Source: Halovenus rubra | Lineage (GTDB): Archaea; Halobacteriota; Halobacteria; Halobacteriales; Haloarculaceae | Reading direction: 5' to 3' | NCBI RefSeq assembly: GCF_026586665.1 | Contig: NZ_JAODIY010000011.1 | Location: 184,533 to 248,532 of the forward strand | Length of the DNA: 64,000 nt | Part shown: piece by piece, positions 35,118-45,301 of the stretch | Layout: each line of letters opens with the position of its first letter | Numbering within the stretch: the first letter of the stretch is position 1 | The notes under the pieces: generated by a model | Told to the model about the DNA's origin: nothing | The model's input: only the letters and a program-made list of their open reading frames with translations | Databases searched by the model: none | Program-made: the position numbers and the translations under genes

Positions 35118-37733
35118 TCACGGTGTCTCGTTTCGCGTACGCTTGTCGGGAATAGTAATGTGCACTGTCGTTCCTTCCATAACGTCGAACGAGAGTTCAC
35201 CGTTGAGTTTGTCGACACTCCACCGGAGTTGCCAGAGGCCAAGCCCTCGCCCATGTCGGAGGTTGGTTTCGGTGCCAACTTCAATTGGGATGAGTTCTTC
35301 TTCCGGGATGCCTGGCCCATCATCATCGATTGTGAGAACGTAGCCGTCTGTGCACTCCTGTAACGCGACGGTCACTGACGACGCTGCGTAGGCAAATGCG
35401 TTTTCGAGTGCACTCTCGGCGGCGAGCGTGACTGCGTTTTCGTTGGTTGTCAGTCGCGCCGAGCCTGGTAACTCGGTGGTTACCGTTATACCGTTCAATT
35501 CTGTCGCCTTCGACTGGACGAGAGTGTCAATCACTCCAACAAGGTCGGTTTCACCGACAGTCTCCTCTGTAGACATAATTCGGTCAGTTTTCCGGGCACG
35601 AGCACCCATTGTTGCCAGTCCGTCGACGGCATCGATGATTCGCTCGGCGTGGTCGTCTGTCGACTGCTCGTCTAGGATTTCAGCATGAGTTCTGATGACA
35701 TCAATCTGGTTTCGTAAGTTGTGACGTAAGATTCTGTTAAACACTTGAAGACGCTGTTCGCGGCGTTTGCGTTCGGTGATATCGTCAACGATACCAACAA
35801 ATCGCCGCGTATCGCCCGGGAATTCGACGGAGTATCCGGTCGCGTTGACCCATCGCATTTCGCCGTTTGGCTGTCGGAGCCGAAACTCGAAGTCGTAGCT
35901 CTCGTCGTGATCGCCCTCCTGTATCTCACGGAGCATCTCGTCAAAGTCAGCCTCGAATCTGGCTCGGTCACGGTCGTCGACTGCATCAAGAAAGACTCTC
36001 GAATCGCTGTACAGCATCTCGACTGGCTGACCCCAGATTTCTTCGTAAGCGGGATTGACGTACAGAATCTCCGAGAAATCAGGCTCAGCAAGCGAGATTA
36101 CCTCATCCATGCGTTCGGCAATCAGACGGAACCGCCGCTCGCTATCACGGACGGCTTTCTCCCGTTCGACTCGGTCAAGAGCTGTCGTGACGTGGTCCGT
36201 CAGTGCCTTCGCGATATCGAGAACAACACGATCAGCTTTGTTTTCGCAGTGTGTTCCAGCGACGACGAGACCGTGGTCAGCGAGGGGCAACAACACACCG
36301 GTCTCAAGCGGATTATCCACGCCGTGCTTGCTGGGCGTGTACTCGACGACAGTCCCCTCTCTGAACACCTCGTACTCGTAGCGCCCCGCTGAAATCGGCG
36401 AAACCAATCCGGCCTCGTGAACTGGTTCAGTCGCTGCAGCAGGCTTGAGCCGGTCGCTATCAGCGTCGTGGAACCAACAGAGTGCAAGTGGTAGGTCAAG
36501 CGCGTCGCTGGCCGCCTCGACAGCAATCGTAGCGACTGCATTGGGAGTCTGAGCTGACTGGAGCCGTTCGGTGGCATCCTGTAAGGCCTGAATTGCCTTT
36601 TCACGGCGCTTGCGCTCTGTAATGTCGCGCTGGATAGAGACAGTGCGTTGCTCCCCACCAATGCTGGCCGGCGTTACTTTGACCTCAAGCCAGAGGTGGT
36701 CTCCACTGCTGGTCTCACCTTTCCACTCGACGATCTCGGGCTGGCCACTCTCGACAACCCGCTGGTGAATCTCTCGTCCCCGTTGCTCAGTATACCCCTC
36801 CTCGGTGACGCTGAGGCCCGCAACACCTTCCTCACGAAGCTCGCTCTGGCTCTCGTACCCAAATAACTCAAGATAGGCCTCGTTGGCGTCAAGCGGGTTA
36901 AGCGTCTCTGGGTCCCAGACAACGATTGCATCCTCAACGCTGTTGAAAATCTGCTCGTACTCGCGTTTTCGACGTTTTCGCTCGGAGATGTCTCTGACAC
37001 TCGCGAGAACATGCTCACGCCCCCGAATCTCGATTGTTCGAAGATGGACTTCACCGACAAATGTGTCCCCGTTTTGTCGTCTCCCCTTGAATTCGAACAG
37101 TTGGGTCCCCTCTTTGCGGGCTTGCTTGATGCGCGTCATAGCGTCGTCGTACGTGTACGCTGGGTTGTCAGGGATGATTTGTTGGATTGTGTCGTTGAGC
37201 AGTTCCTCACGGTCGTACCCAGTCAGCTCGCAGTACCGTTTGTTTACTTCGAGGATTTTACCAGTTTCTGGGTCATGAATAACCAGTCCATCCGAGACGT
37301 TCTGGAAAACCGCACGGGCAGGTTGCTCATCGAGCATCCTGCCAGCCGGTGATCTGTCAGCTTTACTAGCGAGCCGCTCATACACCAGTTCGTACTGCGT
37401 GACCGCTGTCGCCCGCGGAAAGACATCGATTGCACCTGCCTCGATTGTGTGGTGAACTGTTTCGTCGCCCACTGTTGAATCGCTCAAGATGACAACCGGG
37501 AGGTTCCATCTATTGGTCAGTTGCTCGACAACAGTTACTGGCTCTGCTATCGTAGCGTCAACAACGACACCGTCAAGACTTGCAATCTCATCTGCTGTCC
37601 ATGTCGATACCGTGTCGGTCTGTCTTGTTGTGACAGTCCGGCCTGCCTCCTCGATTGCCTCTGTGACTTCGCTGCCAAATACCTGGTCTCTGGTAACGAC
37701 CAGTAGCTCAAGTCCCCCTGAAGTGTCGGTCAT
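35118..37733 (-). CDS. Soluble multi-PAS/GAF sensor histidine kinase
   Basis: An 871-residue cytosolic kinase. Order: a receiver-like domain at about 8-125 (an Asp at 59 in VVVDA, but other receiver residues are weak), PAS at about 140-255, PAS at about 260-375, GAF at about 385-525, PAS at about 530-655, His671 in RILRHNLRN, and the ATPase domain at about 740-860 with DDDGPGIP and GRGLGLWQLRW. The ERKRR ends of the PAS domains are typical of haloarchaeal kinases. Such proteins often sense redox state or light through bound cofactors; the signal is unknown. No response regulator gene is next to it. Confidence 0.9.
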   Translation of the reverse strand: MTDTSGGLELLVVTRDQVFGSEVTEAIEEAGRTVTTRQTDTVSTWTADEIASLDGVVVDATIAEPVTVVEQLTNRWNLPVVILSDSTVGDETVHHTIEAGAIDVFPRATAVTQYELVYERLASKADRSPAGRMLDEQPARAVFQNVSDGLVIHDPETGKILEVNKRYCELTGYDREELLNDTIQQIIPDNPAYTYDDAMTRIKQARKEGTQLFEFKGRRQNGDTFVGEVHLRTIEIRGREHVLASVRDISERKRRKREYEQIFNSVEDAIVVWDPETLNPLDANEAYLELFGYESQSELREEGVAGLSVTEEGYTEQRGREIHQRVVESGQPEIVEWKGETSSGDHLWLEVKVTPASIGGEQRTVSIQRDITERKRREKAIQALQDATERLQSAQTPNAVATIAVEAASDALDLPLALCWFHDADSDRLKPAAATEPVHEAGLVSPISAGRYEYEVFREGTVVEYTPSKHGVDNPLETGVLLPLADHGLVVAGTHCENKADRVVLDIAKALTDHVTTALDRVEREKAVRDSERRFRLIAERMDEVISLAEPDFSEILYVNPAYEEIWGQPVEMLYSDSRVFLDAVDDRDRARFEADFDEMLREIQEGDHDESYDFEFRLRQPNGEMRWVNATGYSVEFPGDTRRFVGIVDDITERKRREQRLQVFNRILRHNLRNQIDVIRTHAEILDEQSTDDHAERIIDAVDGLATMGARARKTDRIMSTEETVGETDLVGVIDTLVQSKATELNGITVTTELPGSARLTTNENAVTLAAESALENAFAYAASSVTVALQECTDGYVLTIDDDGPGIPEEELIPIEVGTETNLRHGRGLGLWQLRWSVDKLNGELSFDVMEGTTVHITIPDKRTRNETP

Positions 37734-37860
37734 ACATCCACGTTAGCACAGTACACAGGCTGTCGATTAATATTCTTGTCGCTACTCAGGCTAAAAACAG
37801 TTGTCCGTTGCCCTTCGCAAAGTCAGGGTAAAAACGCGTGCCGGGCCGACAGCCAGAGTG

Positions 37861-40395
37861 TCAGTCTTGTGGTGCTGGGTCGAGGGTAACCTGTGAACTC
37901 GTCTCTGGCACCGTCGCATGGCGACTCCACAGTAGCAAGGCACTCGGCAAAACGACCAAACTGACAATGAATGCGGTCAGCAGTGCGATGACCACAATGC
38001 CACCGAAGCTCTGCATCTGTGGATGGGGCACAAGCCAGATAGAACCAAAGGCACCGACAGTCGTGAGCGTGCTACCGAGCAGTGCACCGCCGGTACCGGT
38101 GACAGCGACACGCAGGGCCGCAAGTGGCTTTTTGCCAGCAGCGAGTTCGTCGGCGAAGCGGTCGCCAATGTGGATGTTGTAATCAACGCCGAGTCCGACT
38201 ACCAGACTCATCAACAACGCGGTCAGTAACGTGAGTGGGATTTCGAGCAGGTACATCCCCCCAACGACCAGGCCGACAACAAGAGTAATCGGCAAAGCGG
38301 TGACCGCACCTAGGGTCGCGCTCCCGTGCATATACCGGAACACGGCGACCAACGTGACGATTATTGCCAATAGGGCGATTATCATCGTCAAGAAAATACC
38401 GCCGACAATCTCGTCAAGAATTGCACTGCCGACACCGAATGAGCCGGCAGCGGTGGCGGTCCGCTGACTGTTCCCTTGCATTGTAGCGGCACCGTCATCG
38501 AGTTGCGAGACAACAGCCTTGCGATCGGAATGCTCGGCATCAAGCGCCAGCGTCACCAGTACGGTGCGGTACTCGCCATCGGTACGCTCAATGACCTGTG
38601 CTGCGGTCTGGCTGTCAGCAGCATAGAAGGCGTCGTAGACTGCTTCGAGATTTTGGTCGGGGACTCCGTTACCATTCGTGTCTGCTTGACTCAAGACTGT
38701 GGCGAAGGTCTCATTTTCCTTGGCGATGCGAGCCATTGCAGTCGTCGGTGACTGCTCTGCCTGACCGCTGGACTGAGTGACTAACAGCCCCTCCTCTTCG
38801 ATGTCGGCAACACCCCTGTCGATATCTTCGAGCGTGCTGTCAGCCGTCACATTTCCGTCAACAAGGATAGTCGACTGGGCAGCGTCGTCGGCGTTTGCGG
38901 GCTGGTAGACCTCCTCGGTACGCAATAGCTGTTGTCGGAATTCGACAGGCTCCCAGGCCACCGGGTCAGGCAGTTGTTGTTTCCATTCTGCAACATCGCC
39001 GTTGCCTTGCTGGAAACTCTCCTGGCTGAGTTCTGTCCATGCGAGGCCACCGGCTCCAGCGATGAGTACTGACACCACCAACACGACTGGGGCCGCACGC
39101 CTTGCAAGGGAGACACTCAGTTCAAGCGCTGGGCGGAGATAGCTGCCGCGTCCAAGCACCGCCTTCCGACGGTCGAGACCAATCCATTCGAGTAGGCCGT
39201 CAATACTGATTTTTAGCGCGGGAACAATGGTGACGAAGATAGCGAGCGCAGAGATAACACCGAGTGTAATGCTCACGCCAAGGTCCTGAATTACCGGTAG
39301 TGGATTCGCCAGATTCGCCAAAAAACCGATTGAAGCAGTTACGGTTACCAAAATCAGGGCTGTCGATACAAATCGGATACCGCGTTCCATCGGGCTACGG
39401 ATGCCGTCGTCAGGACCGCGCTCCTCACGATAGCGGTTGAATACGTGGAAGCCAAAGTCAATGCTGAGTCCAGTAATCAGGACGACTGGAACGACAGTTA
39501 TCGTACTGGCCTGAACGCCGAGCCAGCCCATAATCCCGAGCATCCACAGAATCGAGAGCACAACGCCGCTCATCCCGACTGTGACGTCGACAATGTCGCG
39601 GTACGTGAAGACGAGAATACTCAGAATAAGCAACAACGCGACTGGAACAACCAATTCCAGCATTTCGCTGTTGAACTGACTTCTCATCTCCCCAAACGCG
39701 TCGTCGGTCGCGACGAAGAACCCGGAGTCGGAGTATTTGTTTGCAGTGTCATACAGCGTGGTGTCCACGGTATCGAGGGTTTCGTCGTCAACGCTCGTGT
39801 CTATCGCCACAAAGATGCGCCGGTCGGTCGAGCTCGCCGAACTGTCGTGGTCGGTTGGGAGGAACCGCTGTGCAATCGGGTCCTCGGCTATTGTCTGACC
39901 AACTAACTGTTCGACCCCGGCAGCACTCGTGTTCTCTATAGCACGAATTTGCTCGTCTACGGTGGCATTCTGTGTGCCCGCTGCACGCGTGGCAACGAGA
40001 TTTTCGATGCCGACCACCCCATCGTCGTGGAGTGCCGTCCGCACAGCCTCGCTATCGGTAATTTCCTGCTGATAACGTAATCCAGTGAGCAGTGATTCTT
40101 TCGAGAGGGCGGTCCCGTTCTTCCGCTCAACGTAGACTGGCTCTATGACTCGTTCTGTCTGTTTAGCTGTGTCATTCCCGTAGTGTTCGTCGATATACTG
40201 GCTCGTCTCAACACGGTCAAGATTGTCAAATTCGTCTGCCGAACCACCAACCTGGTTTCCAAAGTCCAGTTGTGGAATACCGGCGACGACCAGTCCTGTC
40301 AAGACTAACATCACCAGTAACGTGACCCAGTTGTGTTTCGAGACGAAGGTTGTTGTCCGTTGCAGTATCTGTCGAATCATCGTGGTTCGATACAT
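37861..40395 (-). CDS. RND superfamily (MMPL-type) exporter
   Basis: An 844-residue membrane protein with the two-fold repeat of RND/MMPL transporters: one helix, a large outer loop, five helices, then the same again. TITVVPVVLITGLSIDFGFHVFNRYREE in the first half and SLVVGLGVDYNIHIGDRFADE in the second are the matching sterol-sensing-like segments with their Asp residues. Members export lipids or hydrophobic compounds by proton or cation exchange. It may start at ATG 40380 instead. There is no accessory gene nearby. Confidence 0.9.
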   Translation of the reverse strand: MYRTTMIRQILQRTTTFVSKHNWVTLLVMLVLTGLVVAGIPQLDFGNQVGGSADEFDNLDRVETSQYIDEHYGNDTAKQTERVIEPVYVERKNGTALSKESLLTGLRYQQEITDSEAVRTALHDDGVVGIENLVATRAAGTQNATVDEQIRAIENTSAAGVEQLVGQTIAEDPIAQRFLPTDHDSSASSTDRRIFVAIDTSVDDETLDTVDTTLYDTANKYSDSGFFVATDDAFGEMRSQFNSEMLELVVPVALLLILSILVFTYRDIVDVTVGMSGVVLSILWMLGIMGWLGVQASTITVVPVVLITGLSIDFGFHVFNRYREERGPDDGIRSPMERGIRFVSTALILVTVTASIGFLANLANPLPVIQDLGVSITLGVISALAIFVTIVPALKISIDGLLEWIGLDRRKAVLGRGSYLRPALELSVSLARRAAPVVLVVSVLIAGAGGLAWTELSQESFQQGNGDVAEWKQQLPDPVAWEPVEFRQQLLRTEEVYQPANADDAAQSTILVDGNVTADSTLEDIDRGVADIEEEGLLVTQSSGQAEQSPTTAMARIAKENETFATVLSQADTNGNGVPDQNLEAVYDAFYAADSQTAAQVIERTDGEYRTVLVTLALDAEHSDRKAVVSQLDDGAATMQGNSQRTATAAGSFGVGSAILDEIVGGIFLTMIIALLAIIVTLVAVFRYMHGSATLGAVTALPITLVVGLVVGGMYLLEIPLTLLTALLMSLVVGLGVDYNIHIGDRFADELAAGKKPLAALRVAVTGTGGALLGSTLTTVGAFGSIWLVPHPQMQSFGGIVVIALLTAFIVSLVVLPSALLLWSRHATVPETSSQVTLDPAPQD

Positions 40396-40858
40396 GTCTC
40401 TTTATCAATTCACTCATAGCGCTAGTTATCTCAACGGCTGTTCGATTAGCATCTAGCTATCCGGAAACGCGTATTTTCGGTACTATGCTACGTTATCATC
40501 TAACAAAGCAAGCAACTCAGACTGAAAACAGTGCGCTGGTCGGGCTGTCTCGAGTATGAATCGTCTCAGAGACAGTGGAGTCGATTCATCAAGGAACGGC
40601 TTGAGAGCGTACGAATCTAATCGAATCGGTGAGCAGAATCAACGCGGTGTCTGTGGGTCAATTACACCGATATCTACAGAAACAACCGGGTAGACGGTTC
40701 TGGCACTGAGGCGGGCACAATCAGCGAATATCGTTCGGAGCGACAAGACCGAACAGGGGTTCACTCAGGGGTTTCTGTATGGCTAGATAGACTGCTAGGT
40801 GAGAGTTCGAATACTAGCATGTTGAGTCAGGTAGACTGGGCGTGTTGTATCAAATACG
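40396..40858. other. Gene-free stretch, content not recognised
   Basis: No supported gene. A plus-strand frame is open for about 90 codons into the next gene's start region, but it lacks a start codon and any known motif. No inverted repeats or insertion-sequence ends are seen. Confidence 0.4.
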
Positions 40859-41239
40859 ATGTTGAGCCCAGACGAGAGCAAAGTTGATGGGGCCGGAAGT
40901 TACCTGACGCCCAGAGGCAGCACGGAAATACAGAACAGGGTTACTCGCCGGAGCGAAGAGATTCACATCCGGAACTTCGACGTAAGTCGAGATTACGACC
41001 TGACCATCGAGGTCCGTGACGCAGACAGCGTGGTCTTTTCGAGTCGGTACCACCTCACGCCGGGCAAGACGGTGAGTGAGTTCGGGCAGTTGTCACCCGG
41101 TACGTACGAGGTCTACGTCGAACTTGATGGGCATCGCCAGCAGACCGTTCGCTGTGAGGTCGACGAGTGGCCCGACCAGACAGTGCTGGTCGAAGTTGGA
41201 AACGGGACCGTCTCCGTGACTGAAGGACTCTATCCGTGA
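40859..41239 (+). CDS. Small beta-sandwich protein of unknown function
   Basis: A 126-residue acidic protein. After about 30 polar residues comes a strand-rich part: HIRNFDVSRDYDLTIEVRD, then FSSRYHLTPGKTVSEF and LSPGTYEVYVELDG. The last segment is the kind seen in carboxypeptidase-regulatory or Ig-like repeats. There is no signal peptide, although haloarchaeal relatives of such domains are often secreted. The start is ATG 40859. Role unknown. Confidence 0.6.
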   Translation: MLSPDESKVDGAGSYLTPRGSTEIQNRVTRRSEEIHIRNFDVSRDYDLTIEVRDADSVVFSSRYHLTPGKTVSEFGQLSPGTYEVYVELDGHRQQTVRCEVDEWPDQTVLVEVGNGTVSVTEGLYP

Positions 41240-41350
41240 TTCGCTGTACTTGATTATCAGAACCACACACGCGTTAGAAGAAATAACAGTATGTACCCAC
41301 CCAGATTGCACCCACACCCAAAAGAACACCCACAACGGAGCTAACTCGCA

Positions 41351-41611
41351 ATGTCCCAGATACCCGGGAAGAAAACAGCAACACAGCACTCAAAAACGGC
41401 TGACAAGAGGCGTCCGTTGAGTTGCGTACTGTACACCTTCGTACGCAGCGCGGTCCAGACTGCTAGCTTCTGGGGAGCCGTTGTCCTCCCATTTCTTTCG
41501 CTCCCGCTGTTGCTCACTGGCATCGACTCTCATTCTGGCCTCCTGGCGTTTCTTGTGTTGCTCGTCACTAACGTTGTCGCGTTGCTGGTTGGTCACACTC
41601 ACCGGAAGTGA
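41351..41611 (+). CDS. Small two-helix membrane protein
   Basis: An 86-residue protein with a basic N-terminus and two hydrophobic helices (about 40-56 and 61-80), ending HTHRK. Codon use looks real. Its end overlaps the open frame of the next gene, but that gene really starts 123 bases later. No family is recognised. Confidence 0.5.
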   Translation: MSQIPGKKTATQHSKTADKRRPLSCVLYTFVRSAVQTASFWGAVVLPFLSLPLLLTGIDSHSGLLAFLVLLVTNVVALLVGHTHRK

Positions 41612-41700
41612 CTCACCCCTCCCAGACCTACCTGACGGGCATTGGCCAGGTACGAACCCACCAAGACTCCCGTTTTAGCGCGTGGACTAACACAAGCAGT

Positions 41701-41710
41701 AGATATTTTA
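41701..41710 (+). promoter_or_regulatory. TATA box of the Bat-like regulator gene
   Basis: AGATATTTTA lies 24-33 bases before the ATG at 41734, fitting a leaderless transcript and deciding the start. Confidence 0.55.
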
Positions 41711-41733
41711 CCGACACGGCCTGTCCGATAGCC

Positions 41734-42420
41734 ATGGCACTCGTCGCGGAGTTCGATATCGACTGTGACCAGCTTCCGTTCGTCGAAGTTGCTACTATGG
41801 CCCCTGACGCGACCCTTGTTCTGGACCTGCAGTTCAATCACGACGAACTCCCGCTGTTTGTCCTTTCGGTGACCGATGGTAATCAGGAGCGAGTCGAGCA
41901 GGCAATCGAGAGCGCGCCAGTTACCGGAGGCTACAGCGTGCTCGGGGAAGCCGGGGACACCCGCCGATATCAAGTACAGCCGGGGCCGACGTTGGCAGAA
42001 CATCTGGGCCCACATCTCGACGACCTCTCGGGGCTGAAGGCACTGGCCAGCACTGAGGCAGTTATCGAACGCATCGAGGTGCTTCAGACAGGGTGGCGGC
42101 AGTCAGGGTGGTTTGCGCACTACGGGGCATTCGACGAGTTTCGTCGGTTCTGGCAACGGAACTGTGGCTTCCATCTCCACCGGCTCACAAAAGAGGGTGA
42201 CAGTGAGCCACCCGGAGATGGTCTCACAGATGGTCAGCGAGAAGCATTACGAATCGCCTACGAACGCGGCTACTTCGACATTCCGCGCAAGGCGTCCCTC
42301 GAAGATGTCGCCAAAGAGCTAGATATCTCTGCCTCATCGGCGTCCGAACGGCTCCGGCGTGCCCAGACCCAACTCATCGAGGAAACTGTAGCGACGACGT
42401 GGCCACCACTTCCCACGTAA
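41734..42420 (+). CDS. Bat-type (HTH_10) transcription regulator
   Basis: A 228-residue regulator of the bacterio-opsin activator type. An N-terminal sensor-like domain of about 150 residues is followed by the HTH_10 domain: LTDGQREALRIAYERGYFDIPR and then LDISASSASERLRRAQ as the recognition helices. Haloarchaea carry many of these. There is no PAS or GAF domain, so it belongs to the short group. Its target is unknown; the hydrolase gene downstream has its own TATA box. Confidence 0.9.
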   Translation: MALVAEFDIDCDQLPFVEVATMAPDATLVLDLQFNHDELPLFVLSVTDGNQERVEQAIESAPVTGGYSVLGEAGDTRRYQVQPGPTLAEHLGPHLDDLSGLKALASTEAVIERIEVLQTGWRQSGWFAHYGAFDEFRRFWQRNCGFHLHRLTKEGDSEPPGDGLTDGQREALRIAYERGYFDIPRKASLEDVAKELDISASSASERLRRAQTQLIEETVATTWPPLPT

Positions 42421-42497
42421 TAGGACCTGAACGGAGACGGTATTTAAACAGCCGAACAGCTGAGAGACATCTATTCCCCGGAACACCACCAAGACAG

Positions 42498-43280
42498 ATG
42501 TACATGCAAAGAGTGACATCCGCTGATGGAACCAGTATCGCCTACGAGCAACACGGAGATGGACCGCCGCTGGTGCTCGTTCATGGGTCCTCTGGAACCC
42601 GCCACGCCTGGGATGCTGTGATCCCGCAGTTGGTCGATGACTTTCAGCTGATTGTGCCCGACCGCCGTGGGCGGGGTGACAGCGGTGACGCAAACGAGTA
42701 CGACCTTGAGCGGGAGGTCGAGGATCTCCAGGCGTTGCTTGACACAATCGAGGGCGAGATAACAGTATTTGGTCATTCCTTTGGCGGCCTCGTTACACTG
42801 GCAGCCACAGAAAAAACAGCAATCGACCGGCTGATTCTGTACGAACCAGCCGTGCTCGTCGGTGAGTACCGCGATGACGATTTAGCCGCTCGAATGCAAG
42901 ACTGCCTCAACGAGGACAATCGCAAGGCGGCGATGAAGCTGTTTTTCCAGGACGCGGGCGGGGTTCCTGCCCCCGAACAGCTCCCTATCTGGCCCGAGGA
43001 AGTACAGTTCGAACTCGCCGAAACCGTCGTCCGAGAGAACAAAGCAGTCGAGACATACGAACTGCCAGCCGACCCCGGTATTGCAGCCAGGACGCTACTG
43101 TTGACTGGCGAACGTGGCCCGACGCATCTGCGCGAGGCCGTCCAGACGCTTGCTGATCGACTGGCAAAGAGTGAGCTTGTTGAGTTTGAGGATATCGGCC
43201 ACGTCGGAACCCAGTCAGCACCAGGTCAGATTGCCGCGGCTGTTCGGTCGTTCTGTCTCGAAGAGCAACCGCAGGCATAA
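42498..43280 (+). CDS. Alpha/beta hydrolase
   Basis: A 260-residue alpha/beta hydrolase. LVLVHGSSGTRHAWD carries the oxyanion hole, FGHSFGGLV the nucleophile Ser, and DIGHVGT the His; the PDRRGRGDS segment is usual for the family. A TATTTAAA box at 42441-42448 points to a start near 42475, so ATG 42498 or 42504 is used, not the frame start at 42399 inside the previous gene. Esterase, peroxidase-like and dehalogenase functions are all possible. Confidence 0.85.
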   Translation: MYMQRVTSADGTSIAYEQHGDGPPLVLVHGSSGTRHAWDAVIPQLVDDFQLIVPDRRGRGDSGDANEYDLEREVEDLQALLDTIEGEITVFGHSFGGLVTLAATEKTAIDRLILYEPAVLVGEYRDDDLAARMQDCLNEDNRKAAMKLFFQDAGGVPAPEQLPIWPEEVQFELAETVVRENKAVETYELPADPGIAARTLLLTGERGPTHLREAVQTLADRLAKSELVEFEDIGHVGTQSAPGQIAAAVRSFCLEEQPQA

Positions 43281-43479
43281 CTATCTGCTCCAAGCCGACG
43301 CTGGCACCGGCTTAGTTACACGCTCTTTGGCGACAACGTCACATAATCGGTTGTTCACTGTCTGGCTCGCAACAATCGCCTCACGCATTTTTAGATGGTA
43401 CAGCCGATGAGCTTTCCTTTCGCTCCCGATACGATATGAGACAAGCAGTCGTTGATGGAGTCGCTTTTCAGTCTAGTTA

Positions 43480-44445
43480 TCAGAGCGTTACCGGCGCTTC
43501 GCAATCGACGCTCTCATAGAGTGCATCGACGACACGCATCGTTCTGACGGCTTCGTTGCCGTCGGTTCGGGGCGATTCTCCCGACTCGACAGCGTCGAGG
43601 AACGCCTCAACCTCGAGCTTGTACTGGTCGACAGGGTCGAATCTCTCCTCGACAGTCCGGCCATCGACTGTGTAGCACAACGTTGTCTCACCATCGGGGA
43701 CAAACGCGCGGTCGACTTCAAGGCGACCCTCGGTTCCCAAGACGGTGTACTGGTGGACAGATTCATCAAATCCTGACGAGATAGTCGCTGTCTTACCTCC
43801 TGAGAATGAAAGGTGGCCGGTCAAGTTGGTCTCAACCCCACAGCCCCGGTTGTCAACCGCGGTCGCGTAGACTGACTTCGGTTCTCCGAGGAACAACCGG
43901 GCCGCGGTAACGGTATAGCAGCCAACATCCATCAGACTCCCGCCAGCAAGGTCAGGGTCAAGCCGGACGTTGTACTCGTCGGGAAGCGTGAAGTGAAACT
44001 GTGCGTCGACACGGCGGATTTCTCCAAGATGGTTCGCTGCAATGTCGCGAGCACGCTGTGTTCGAGGGTGGTAGCGGTACATGAACGCCTCCATCAGCGT
44101 GACGCCCCGGTCCTCGCAGTAGGCGGTCATCTCTTTGGCTTCTTGAGCGTTGACGCCAAGTGGTTTCTCACAGAGGACGTCAAGCCCTGCGTCGGCCGAC
44201 CGCTTCGTCCATTCGGCGTGGAGGCTGTTTGGCAGCGGGTTGTAGATGGCATCAATGCGATCATCCTCAAGCAACTCTGCATAGGAGCCGTATGCGGTCG
44301 GAATGTTGAACTCGGCTGCAACCTCCTCGGCGTGCGTTTGGTCACGGGAGGCGATAGCTGCGACTGTCGCGCCGTCAGTCTGTTGGATAGCTGGGATGAC
44401 TCGCTTGCGGCCAATGGTAGCCGTACTGATGACGCCAAAATGCAT
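43480..44445 (-). CDS. Gfo/Idh/MocA family sugar dehydrogenase-like oxidoreductase
   Basis: A 321-residue NAD(P)-dependent oxidoreductase. The Rossmann start MHFGVISTATIGRKRV and the catalytic Lys in CEKPLG are clear, and the substrate region LMDVGCYTVTAARLFLGEP matches xylose/glucose dehydrogenase-like members. In Haloferax and Haloarcula a related enzyme oxidises D-xylose. No other pentose pathway gene is here, so the substrate is open. ATG 44445 is chosen; the frame extends to 44769 without family features. Confidence 0.88.
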   Translation of the reverse strand: MHFGVISTATIGRKRVIPAIQQTDGATVAAIASRDQTHAEEVAAEFNIPTAYGSYAELLEDDRIDAIYNPLPNSLHAEWTKRSADAGLDVLCEKPLGVNAQEAKEMTAYCEDRGVTLMEAFMYRYHPRTQRARDIAANHLGEIRRVDAQFHFTLPDEYNVRLDPDLAGGSLMDVGCYTVTAARLFLGEPKSVYATAVDNRGCGVETNLTGHLSFSGGKTATISSGFDESVHQYTVLGTEGRLEVDRAFVPDGETTLCYTVDGRTVEERFDPVDQYKLEVEAFLDAVESGESPRTDGNEAVRTMRVVDALYESVDCEAPVTL

Positions 44446-44531
44446 ACCTGAATGATACGTAGCAAGAAAAAAAGCGTTTGTGGTCCGTATGGTAGCGTTC
44501 CGTGAATGGGTTTCTATATCTATAAAGACAT

Positions 44532-44973
44532 ATGAGCAGCAGTATATTTTTGCCTGTTCGGCACTGTCTAGTTGAGGGATTGAGAAGTGAACAGGCCGTA
44601 GCGAGAACTGCTCGGGGAACGCACAGACCTGCTCAGCGGAGCGTTGGGCGGACAGTCGAGATGTTTGGGAGAACGAGCGTACCCCAACACCCATCCGGCG
44701 ATTTGGGGTGCGTCTCCACGCGGCGGGGTTGTCGTAATCAGTGGGCTCTTTCTTGCTACTGGAAAGCAATCATTGGCCGAACTATTCATTGATTTATCGA
44801 TTCTACTGTCCGGGTTTTACTTTGTCTTCGATATCGGATCGTATCTCAGTGACTCCCGAAAGCGGGGATATACTGGCGACTTCTCGGCACTCTGGAAACA
44901 CTCCCCCATTGGCGCCATCGGAGTCATATTCTTCTTCGCAATCATGCATGGAAGTCTCTATTTCCTGTTGTAG
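44532..44973 (+). pseudogene. Probable decayed small membrane protein gene
   Basis: TCTATATCTATAAAG at about 44513-44527 and an ATG at 44532 look like a gene start (MSSSIFLPVRHCL). The good membrane sequence (GGVVVISGLFLATGK, then LFIDLSILLSGFYFVFDIG and IGVIFFFAIMHGSLYFLL) is in another frame that has no ATG, only a TTG at 44644. Three helices remain. A frameshift between the two parts would explain this. A short intact gene from the TTG is the alternative. Confidence 0.4.
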
Positions 44974-44979
44974 GAGGAA

Positions 44980-45226
44980 ATGAACGGAGAAAACGGATCC
45001 GGCCAGCAATGCGAGTACACCAGAAGACAAAGCACGCCTCGAAAAAGTCGCGGCGTTCGAGCAGACACCAGGCCGAGAGTTCCATATCGAGCCAACGGAG
45101 ACATCCCGGGATGGTACCAACATTCCTGTCAATATACAGGGCGGTGTCATCCGACACAATGACGAGCTTAGCTGTATCGGGCTGCTGTGGCGACAGTCTC
45201 CAGAGCAGACGAGGGACGTACAGTAA
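44980..45226 (+). pseudogene. Frameshifted small gene behind a strong ribosome-binding site
   Basis: TAGGAGGAAATG joins the stop of the previous frame to a new ATG at 44980, with an excellent AGGAGG. After about ten codons the coding-like sequence continues in another frame (TPEDKARLEKVAAFEQTPG, later HNDELSCIGLLWRQSP), ending at 45226. The family is not recognised. It is most simply a frameshifted partner of the decayed gene before it. Nothing further is seen up to 45301. Confidence 0.35.
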
Positions 45227-45301
45227 CCCAGAAGCCGACATCTCGGGTCAGGGTCTTCAGAACAGGATACTTCTATCAAACAGAGAACCGACCGTGGAAA
45301 A

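Noticed and set aside
40806-40820. TTCGAAT flanked by short arms, resembling a tRNA T-arm
   Set aside because: The flanks GAGAG and ACTAG do not pair, and no acceptor or anticodon arm is present.
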